Source: Burkholderia glumae LMG 2196 = ATCC 33617 (GTDB taxonomy: Bacteria > Pseudomonadota > Gammaproteobacteria > Burkholderiales > Burkholderiaceae). From it: a stretch of DNA of 64,000 bases. The stretch spans positions 992,001 to 1,056,000 of the forward strand of contig NZ_CP009434.1 of the NCBI RefSeq assembly GCF_000960995.1. Reading direction: 5' to 3'. The notes below the pieces were generated by a model. That model was given only the letters and a program-made list of their open reading frames with translations. It did no database searches and had not been told where the DNA came from. The stretch's first letter is position 1. Each line of letters begins with the position of its first letter. Position numbers and translations under genes: made by a program. Below are positions 57,706 through 64,000 of this stretch, in pieces.

Positions 57706-59739
57706 ATGACGACCTCGTTTCCGCATCTGCTCGCGCCGCTCGATCTCGGCTTCACAACGCTGCGCAACCGCGTACTCATGGGCTCCATGCATACCGGCCT
57801 CGAGGACAGCCGCAAGACGCTGCCGCGGCTCGCCGACTATTTCGCCGAACGCGCGCGCGGCGGCGTCGGGCTGATCGTTACCGGCGGCTTCGCGCCGAAC
57901 CTGGCCGGCTGGACCAAGCCGTTCGGCGGCACGCTGGCGAGCCACGCTGCCGCGCGCCGCCATCGCGCGATTGCCGACGCGGTCCACGCCGAAGGCGGCA
58001 AGATCGCGCTGCAGATCCTCCATACCGGCCGCTACGGCTATCACCCGCTCGCGGTCGCGCCGTCGCGCATCAAGTCGCCGATCTCGCCGTTTACGCCGCG
58101 CGCGCTGTCGGCGGCCGGCGTCGAACGGCAGATCCGGGCGTTCGTGCGCTGCGCGGTGCTGGCGCGCGAGGCCGGCTACGACGGGGTCGAGATCATGGGT
58201 TCCGAGGGCTACCTGATCAACCAGTTCCTCTCGCTGCGCACCAACCGGCGCGACGACGCCTGGGGCGGCAGCTACCAGAACCGCATGCGCTTTCCGGTGG
58301 AGATCGTCGCGCGCACGCGCGAGGCGGTCGGCCGCGACTTCATCATCATCTACCGGCTGTCGATGCTGGACCTGATCCCGGACGGCAGCGACTGGGACGA
58401 GACGGTGCGGCTCGCCAAGGCCGTGGAGCGCGCCGGCGCGACGCTGATCAACACCGGCATCGGCTGGCACGAGGCGCGCGTGCCGACTATCGCCACCTCG
58501 GTGCCGCGCGGGGCGTTCGCCTGGATCACGCGCAAGATGAAGGGCGAGGTCGGCATCGCGCTGGTGACCACCAATCGCATCAACCGGCCGGAGCTGGCCG
58601 AGCAGATCCTCGCGGACGGGGCGGCCGACATGGTGTCGATGGCGCGGCCGTTGCTGGCCGATCCGGAGTTCGTGAGCAAGGCCGCGAGCGGACGCGCCGA
58701 CGAGATCAACGTCTGCATCGGCTGCAACCAGGCCTGCCTCGACCACGCGTTCAAGAACCGCATCGCCTCCTGCCTCGTCAATCCGCGCGCCTGCCACGAG
58801 ACGCTGCTGAACTTCGCGCCGGCGGCGCGCGCGAAGCGCATCGCGGTGGTGGGCGCAGGGCCGGCCGGGCTTTCCTGCGCGACGCAGCTGGCGCGGCGTG
58901 GGCACCGCGTCGAGCTGTTCGACGCGGCCGGCGAGATCGGTGGCCAGTTCAATCTGGCCAAGCGGATTCCCGGCAAGGAGGAATTCCACGAAACGCTGCG
59001 CTACTTCGCGCGGCAGATCGAGCTGACCGGCGTGACGCTGCGGCTGGCGCGGCGCGTGGATGCCGACCAACTGATCGCGGGCGGCTACGACGAGGTCGTG
59101 CTGGCCACCGGCGTGGTGCCACGCGATCCGCGCATCGCCGGCGGCGACGGCCCGAACGTGCTCGGCTATGCCGACGTGCTGAGCGGCCGGCGGCCGGTGG
59201 GCGCGCGCGTCGCGGTGGTGGGGGCGGGCGGGATTGGCTTCGACGTGGCCGAGTACCTGGTCCACGCGGGCACCTCGCCGTCGCTCGACGCGGCAGCGTG
59301 GCGGGCCGAGTGGGGCGTCACCGACCCGGCGCTCGCGCGCGGCGGCATCGCGCCGGCGCGGGTGACGCCGCCGGCGCGGCAGGTGACGCTGCTGCAGCGC
59401 AAGCCGGCGCCGCTCGGCAAGGGGCTCGGCAAAACCACCGGCTGGATTCATCGCGCGACGCTGAAGATGAAGGCGGTGGAGATGATCGGCGGCGTCAACT
59501 ACGAACGCATCGATGCGCGCGGCCTGCATGTGACGTTCGGCGAGAAGCGGGAGCGGCCGACGCTGATCGAGGCCGACACGATCGTGCTGTGTGCCGGGCA
59601 GGAGCCGCGCCGCGACCTCGAGGCGCCGCTCCGCGCGGCCGGCCTCGCCGTGCATCTGATCGGCGGTGCCGAGCTGGCGGCCGAACTCGACGCGAAACGC
59701 GCGATCGACCAGGGTGCCCGGCTTGCCGCGCGGCTCTGA
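57706..59739 (+). CDS. fadH: NADPH-dependent 2,4-dienoyl-CoA reductase
   Basis: A 677-residue flavo-iron-sulfur enzyme. An old-yellow-enzyme barrel fills residues 1-330 (FMN). Cluster ligands are Cys337, Cys340, Cys344 and Cys356 (CIGCNQAC). An FAD domain (VVGAGPAG near 383) and an NADPH domain (VVGAGGIG near 506) follow. It removes double bonds that block beta-oxidation of polyunsaturated fatty acids. Length and motifs match E. coli FadH. Divergent from an AraC gene. Confidence 0.95.
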   Translation: MTTSFPHLLAPLDLGFTTLRNRVLMGSMHTGLEDSRKTLPRLADYFAERARGGVGLIVTGGFAPNLAGWTKPFGGTLASHAAARRHRAIADAVHAEGGKIALQILHTGRYGYHPLAVAPSRIKSPISPFTPRALSAAGVERQIRAFVRCAVLAREAGYDGVEIMGSEGYLINQFLSLRTNRRDDAWGGSYQNRMRFPVEIVARTREAVGRDFIIIYRLSMLDLIPDGSDWDETVRLAKAVERAGATLINTGIGWHEARVPTIATSVPRGAFAWITRKMKGEVGIALVTTNRINRPELAEQILADGAADMVSMARPLLADPEFVSKAASGRADEINVCIGCNQACLDHAFKNRIASCLVNPRACHETLLNFAPAARAKRIAVVGAGPAGLSCATQLARRGHRVELFDAAGEIGGQFNLAKRIPGKEEFHETLRYFARQIELTGVTLRLARRVDADQLIAGGYDEVVLATGVVPRDPRIAGGDGPNVLGYADVLSGRRPVGARVAVVGAGGIGFDVAEYLVHAGTSPSLDAAAWRAEWGVTDPALARGGIAPARVTPPARQVTLLQRKPAPLGKGLGKTTGWIHRATLKMKAVEMIGGVNYERIDARGLHVTFGEKRERPTLIEADTIVLCAGQEPRRDLEAPLRAAGLAVHLIGGAELAAELDAKRAIDQGARLAARL

Positions 59740-59741
59740 GC

Positions 59742-59780
59742 GGCATGCCGGCGGCCGGGGCCGGGCACCGCCGGCATGCC
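59742..59780. terminator. 13-bp hairpin just after fadH
   Basis: GGCATGCCGGCGG (59742-59754) pairs perfectly with CCGCCGGCATGCC (59768-59780) across a 13-base loop, two bases after the fadH stop. There is no T-run, so it may act as a transcript 3' end stabiliser or Rho-type stop. Confidence 0.45.
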
Positions 59781-60327
59781 AGCGAAGCGCGGCTCACTGC
59801 AGGCCCGACGGGTCGCATGGGCGGTTTTCGCTCGCACGACGCTGACGGTTTAGGAAGACAAAGCTTTCAGTTTCGTTGCGAATGCAGTGGCTGCCCGATG
59901 GCCGCTTTCTTCATAAATGAAAGTATTTTGTAAAGTAATATGTAGTGGTGTTGAAAGTTTTGGAGGGGACGCAGATCGCTTCGCCTTCGCGTCCAAACTG
60001 CCAAATTGACGTCGATTTTGATTTGTCAAGCCCCTCTTTGATGCAGCCTGACCGTCTCGCGCCCGCCACGGCCCTCAAAAAAAATATAATAAAAACAATG
60101 GTTTGATTGTTTCGAAAAAATGCAACGGAATGTTGCGATGCAAAAGGTCGCACTTCCCTTTATCCTCGTTAACCCGGCGCGAGGTGGTTTCTTTTGTTAC
60201 GTAGCTTTCATTGAGATTACAGCGCAGGCGCACCGCCATCGCGGGCGCATCGTCCTTACAAATCTTACGTTTCTTTCGTTCTAGTCGACTGACTCTCTGA
60301 CCGGGTCTTCATAGGGTTTTTGCTGCC
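59781..60327. other. AT-rich intergenic region before the orphan nuoM-like gene
   Basis: The middle part (about 59850-60180) is strikingly AT-rich for this genome, with runs of A and T. An 80-codon minus-strand frame (59911-60153) exists but has no good ribosome site and a composition typical of translated AT-rich noise. A small GCAAC/GTTGC hairpin lies at about 60122-60136. The nuoM-like promoter must be here, but no clear boxes were found. Confidence 0.5.
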
Positions 60328-61881
60328 ATGCAATCTGTACCATTCCTGAGCCTCGCGATCTGGACGCCGATCGTGTTCGGCGTGGCCGTCCTGCGCATCG
60401 GTTCGGATCGTTATCCGCACCGGGCTCGGTGGCTCGCGCTGGTGGGCGCGATCGTCGGCCTGCTGCTCACCGTGCCGCTCGTCGCCGGCTTCGACGCGCA
60501 CAACACGGCGGTGCAGTTCACCGAATACAAGCCGTGGCTCTCGGCTTTCGGTTCGGCATGGCGGATGGGCGTGGATGGGCTGTCGCTGTGGCTGGTGGTG
60601 CTGTCGGCGTTTACGACGCTGGTGATCGTGATCGCCTCGTGGGAATCGGTCACGACGCGCGTGGCGCAATACCACGGCTCGTTCCTGATCCTGTCGGGGC
60701 TGATGATCGGCGTGTTCACCTCGCTCGACGGGATGCTGTTCTTCATCTTCTTCGAAGCCACGCTGATCCCGCTGTTCGTGCTGATCGGCACCTGGGGCCA
60801 CGCGAACCGCTCGTATGCGGCGATCAAGTTCTTCTTCATCTCGTTCGCCGGCTCGCTGCTGATGCTGGCCGCGATGCTGTACCTGTTCGGCCTGACCCAC
60901 ACCTTCGACATGGCGGTCTGGCAGCAGGCCCGGCTGGGCTTCGCGCCGCAGCTGCTGGTGTTCCTCGGCTTCTTCGCGGCGTTCGCGGTCAAGGTGCCGA
61001 TGTGGCCGGTCCACACCTGGCTGCAGGACGTGTACACCGACGGCCCGACCGGCGCCGCGGTGTCGCTGGGGATGATCAAGATCGGCGGCTACGGCTTCCT
61101 GCGCTTCGCGCTGCCGATCGCGCCCGACGCGGCCCACTACCTGGCGCCCGTGATGATCGGCCTGTCGCTGGTCGCGGTGGTCTACGCCAGCCTGCTGGCA
61201 CTGGCGCAGAAGGACATGGCCAAGATGCTGGCCTATTCGTCGGTCGCGCATATGGGCCTCGTCACGCTCGGCGTGTTCCTGTTCGACCAGATGAGCATCA
61301 CCGGCGCGATCGTGCAGATGATCTCCTACGGTTTCGTGGCCGGCGCGATGTTCCTCTGCGTTGGCGCGCTCTACGATCGCACCCGCACCCGCGCAATCGC
61401 CGAATACAGCGGCGTGGCCAACACCATGCCGCGCCTCGCGCTGTTCGCCGTGCTGTTCTCGATGGCCAACGTCGGCCTGCCGGGTACCTCGGGCTTCGTC
61501 GGCGAATTCCTCGTGATCATGGGCGCCGTGCGCGTGAACTTCTGGATCGGCGCGATCGCCGCGCTGACCCTGATCCTGAGCGCCGCCTACACGCTGTGGA
61601 TGCTCAAGCGCGTGATCTTCGGCGCGATCAAGCACGATCGCGTCGGCAAGCTGATCGATCTGAGCCGGCGCGAGTCGGTGGTATTCGCGGCGCTGGCCGT
61701 GATCGTGCTTGCAATCGGTATTTATCCGAAGCCGTTTACCGACGTGATCGACCCGGCCGCCGCCAGTATCGTCGCTCAGCTCGAGCGCGCGAAGCCGGCG
61801 GAGGATGGGGCGGGCGCCGCGCCGACGGCTTCCACGATCAGCGTTCAGAGCGATGCGCGCATCCCGCGCACCCCGACCTGA
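60328..61881 (+). CDS. orphan NADH-quinone oxidoreductase subunit M-like protein
   Basis: A 517-residue antiporter-like subunit with about fourteen hydrophobic segments. The key Glu in FFIFFEATLIPLFVLIG and the Lys/His-containing helix MIKIGGYGFLRFALP (conserved in proton channels of complex I) are present. It stands alone here, with no nuoL or nuoN beside it, and precedes cyoA after 242 bases. Either it is a second NuoM used in another complex, or a proton or cation pump part. The main nuo operon is not in the window. Confidence 0.82.
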   Translation: MQSVPFLSLAIWTPIVFGVAVLRIGSDRYPHRARWLALVGAIVGLLLTVPLVAGFDAHNTAVQFTEYKPWLSAFGSAWRMGVDGLSLWLVVLSAFTTLVIVIASWESVTTRVAQYHGSFLILSGLMIGVFTSLDGMLFFIFFEATLIPLFVLIGTWGHANRSYAAIKFFFISFAGSLLMLAAMLYLFGLTHTFDMAVWQQARLGFAPQLLVFLGFFAAFAVKVPMWPVHTWLQDVYTDGPTGAAVSLGMIKIGGYGFLRFALPIAPDAAHYLAPVMIGLSLVAVVYASLLALAQKDMAKMLAYSSVAHMGLVTLGVFLFDQMSITGAIVQMISYGFVAGAMFLCVGALYDRTRTRAIAEYSGVANTMPRLALFAVLFSMANVGLPGTSGFVGEFLVIMGAVRVNFWIGAIAALTLILSAAYTLWMLKRVIFGAIKHDRVGKLIDLSRRESVVFAALAVIVLAIGIYPKPFTDVIDPAAASIVAQLERAKPAEDGAGAAPTASTISVQSDARIPRTPT

Positions 61882-62123
61882 ACCTCGACGCCACGCCCGA
61901 GAGCCCCACGGGGCGGGCGTAGCGAGCCGGTTGCCAGGGTTGCGCAGGGGCCGGCTGACAAGTTGCATGGTGTGGCAACCTGTCGCAGTGTGGCTTTTGG
62001 TAAAGATGATTTGCTAAGATTCACCGCTTTTTCCCACTTCGATGGACTTATGATGCTGGCGCTTGGCGAATCGGGGTATAGCCGGTTTGCTTTTATCGAC
62101 CACGCGTAAATCAGGCAAATGTG

Positions 62124-63014
62124 ATGAATAGAAAGGCTTTTAGAAGCTTCTTGCTTTTATTGGGTGCCGGGTTGCTCGTCTGTCTATCCGGCTGCAGCTA
62201 CGACCTGCTGGATCCGAAAGGCAGTGTCGGTGTCGCTGAGAAGGGACTGATCTGGACGTCGACGTGGGTGATGCTGATCGTCGTCATCCCCGTGATCGTG
62301 CTGACGCTGCTGTTCGCGTGGCGCTATCGCGAGTCCAACCGCAACGCGACGTATGCGCCGAAATGGTCGCATTCGACCGCGATCGAAGTCGTCGTCTGGA
62401 CGATTCCGACGCTGATCATCCTGTACCTCGGCATCCTCACCTGGAAGTCGACGCACGAGCTTGACCCGTACAAGCCGCTCGTCTCGAACGTGAAGCCGAT
62501 CAACGTCGAAGTCGTCGCGCTCGACTGGAAGTGGCTGTTCATCTACCCGGATCTGGGTATCGCATCGGTGAACCAGCTCGCGATTCCGGTCGGCACGCCG
62601 GTGAACTTCCGCATCACGTCCGACTCGGTGATGAATTCGTTCTTCATCCCGCAGCTCGGCACGCAGGTGTACGCGATGGCCGGCATGCAGACGCGTCTGC
62701 ACCTGATCGCCGACGAACCGGGCAATTTCGCCGGCCTGTCCGCGAACTACAGCGGCCGCGGCTTCTCCGACATGAAGTTCCGCACGCTCGCCACCTCGCA
62801 GGGCGACTTCGATGCCTGGGTGCAGAAGGTCCGCGCCTCGGCGCAGCGCCTCGACATGAACGAGTACGCGAGCGTCGCGAAGCCGAGCGAAAAGGATCCG
62901 GTGCGTTTCTTCTCGACCGTCGATCCGCGCCTGTTCAATAACATCGTTGGCAAGTACAACAACGGCCACGTCATGGAATTCAATGACGCGTCGTGCAGTA
63001 CGACGAAGGGGTAA
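62124..63014 (+). CDS. cyoA: cytochrome o ubiquinol oxidase subunit II
   Basis: A 296-residue lipoprotein with lipobox LSGC (Cys about 24), followed by LLDPKGSVGVAEKGLI, characteristic of CyoA. Two membrane segments and a cupredoxin domain follow. The CuA Cys pair of cytochrome c oxidases is missing (SANYSGRGFSDM instead), so it accepts quinol. ATG 62124 is used, with a GTG one codon earlier. Two bases separate it from cyoB. Confidence 0.93.
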   Translation: MNRKAFRSFLLLLGAGLLVCLSGCSYDLLDPKGSVGVAEKGLIWTSTWVMLIVVIPVIVLTLLFAWRYRESNRNATYAPKWSHSTAIEVVVWTIPTLIILYLGILTWKSTHELDPYKPLVSNVKPINVEVVALDWKWLFIYPDLGIASVNQLAIPVGTPVNFRITSDSVMNSFFIPQLGTQVYAMAGMQTRLHLIADEPGNFAGLSANYSGRGFSDMKFRTLATSQGDFDAWVQKVRASAQRLDMNEYASVAKPSEKDPVRFFSTVDPRLFNNIVGKYNNGHVMEFNDASCSTTKG

Positions 63015-63016
63015 GC

Positions 63017-64000
63017 ATGTTCGGAAAACTTACACTCGACGCGATTCCGTATCACGAGCCGATCCTCGTGGTCACGGCGCTCGGCGTCGGCATCATGGGG
63101 GCCCTGGTGCTGGGTCTCGTCACTTACTTCGGTAAGTGGAAATATCTCTGGACCGAGTGGCTGACGAGCGTCGACCACAAGCGTCTCGGCGTGATGTACA
63201 TCGCCGTTGCCCTCGTCATGCTGCTGCGCGGCTTCGCCGACGCGATCATGATGCGTACCCAGCTCGCGCTGGCGTACAACGCGCCGGGCTACCTGCCGCC
63301 GCACCACTACGACCAGATCTTCACCGCGCACGGCGTCATCATGATCTTCTTCATGGCGATGGCGTTCATGGTGGGTCTGATGAACCTGGTGGTGCCGCTG
63401 CAGATCGGCGCGCGCGACGTGGCGTTCCCGTTCCTGAACTCGCTGTCGTTCTGGATGACGGCGGTGGGCGCGATCCTGCTGATGATCTCGCTGTTCATCG
63501 GCGAATTCGCGCAGACCGGCTGGCTCGCGTACCCGCCGCTCTCGGAGCTGGCCTATAGTCCAGGGGTAGGGGTCGACTACTACATCTGGGCGCTGCAGAT
63601 CTCCGGGGTGGGCACGCTGCTGACCGGCGTGAACTTCTTCGTGACCATCATCAAGATGCGCGCGCCGGGCATGACGCTGATGAAGATGCCCGTGTTCACC
63701 TGGACGGCGCTCTGCACCAACGTGCTGATCATGGCGGCGTTCCCGATCCTGACCGTCACGCTCGCGCTGCTCGGCCTCGACCGTTATCTGGGGATGCACT
63801 TCTTCACCAATGACGGCGGCGGCAACGTCATGATGTACCTGAACCTGATCTGGGCCTGGGGTCACCCCGAGGTGTACATCCTGATCCTGCCGGCGTTCGG
63901 CGTGTTCTCGGAAGTCGTGGCGACCTACGCGAAGAAGCCGCTGTTCGGCTACAAGACGATGGTCTACGCCACCTGCGCGATCATGGTCCTGTCGTTCCTC
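63017..64000 (+). CDS. cyoB: cytochrome o ubiquinol oxidase subunit I, cut by window end
   Basis: The frame is open from ATG 63017 to the window end (328 codons) with no stop. The protein starts MFGKLTLDAIPY and has SVDHKRLGVMYI, the haem-b His in HGVIMIFFM and the CuB site GHPEVYILILPAFG, typical of haem-copper oxidase subunit I of the Cyo type. It reduces oxygen to water while pumping protons in the inner membrane. The remainder, and presumably cyoC and cyoD, lie beyond the window. Confidence 0.95.
   Translation, partial: MFGKLTLDAIPYHEPILVVTALGVGIMGALVLGLVTYFGKWKYLWTEWLTSVDHKRLGVMYIAVALVMLLRGFADAIMMRTQLALAYNAPGYLPPHHYDQIFTAHGVIMIFFMAMAFMVGLMNLVVPLQIGARDVAFPFLNSLSFWMTAVGAILLMISLFIGEFAQTGWLAYPPLSELAYSPGVGVDYYIWALQISGVGTLLTGVNFFVTIIKMRAPGMTLMKMPVFTWTALCTNVLIMAAFPILTVTLALLGLDRYLGMHFFTNDGGGNVMMYLNLIWAWGHPEVYILILPAFGVFSEVVATYAKKPLFGYKTMVYATCAIMVLSFL

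Noticed and set aside
59911..60153. 80-codon minus-strand frame in the AT-rich island
   Set aside because: No ribosome site and no protein-like pattern; AT-rich noise is a better explanation.

Overview
The window is high-GC DNA (roughly 68-70 percent by eye) with a dense mosaic of metabolic, respiratory and regulatory genes. Gene content and protein sequences (narGHJI-narK, a cyo-type oxidase, MocR and LysR regulators, a Gly-Thr-Ser repeat lipoprotein, an Fnr with the classical Cys spacing, orphan otsA) point to a Burkholderia sensu stricto chromosome, probably of the plant-associated or soil type. Species assignment is inference.

Layout. 1-8.1 kb: end of a probable AI-2E-family permease, a small lipoprotein, an SDR oxidoreductase, a MocR regulator, an L,D-transpeptidase, two proteins of unknown function, a TerC-family membrane protein and an NhaR-like LysR regulator. 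8.3-17.5 kb: the most notable region. A TPP riboswitch precedes a 28-codon leader ORF and a DMT-family permease. Next come a gamma-butyrobetaine-hydroxylase-like dioxygenase and a phosphoethanolamine-methyltransferase-like enzyme on the minus strand. Then a plus-strand operon carries a Nudix hydrolase, a CMP-N-glycosidase-like protein, a thymidylate-synthase-like hydroxymethylase, an O-methyltransferase, an HMP-kinase homologue and a secreted thiaminase I with an extra Cys-rich C-terminus. This set matches the bacimethrin (thiamine antivitamin) pathway described in Clostridium botulinum (bcm genes). 17-21.5 kb: a RutF-like flavin reductase, an MFS transporter, two identical tRNA-Val(GAC) genes with a near-consensus promoter, and a divergent LysR/pirin pair. 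21.6-31.6 kb: respiratory nitrate reductase narGHJI with narK downstream, a perfect FNR box upstream of narG, and a polytopic ICMT-like methyltransferase. 31.7-43 kb: a Gly-Thr-Ser repeat lipoprotein, otsA, a DUF3268 zinc-finger protein, a diguanylate cyclase, a LysR/type-Ic aspartate aminotransferase pair and a chemoreceptor. 43-50.3 kb: an SDR/Baeyer-Villiger monooxygenase/hydrolase operon divergent from a TetR regulator, a cytidine deaminase, an Fnr regulator overlapping a degenerate receiver protein, and a YheO-like regulator. 50.5-59.7 kb: a lysine-type permease, a four-gene quaternary-amine ABC importer with a strikingly structured leader, and an AraC/FadH pair. 59.7-64 kb: an AT-rich gap, an orphan NuoM-like subunit and the start of the cyo operon (cyoA, cyoB cut by the window end).

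How it fits together. The bcm-like operon would convert CMP to 5-hydroxymethyl-CMP, release 5-hydroxymethylcytosine and methylate it to bacimethrin. The secreted thiaminase would destroy competitors' thiamine. The nearby TPP-responsive transporter is a natural candidate for thiamine or pyrimidine traffic in a cell that makes both weapons. The Fnr protein at 48.3 kb is the likely type of activator for the FNR box in front of narG, so sensor and target lie in the same window.
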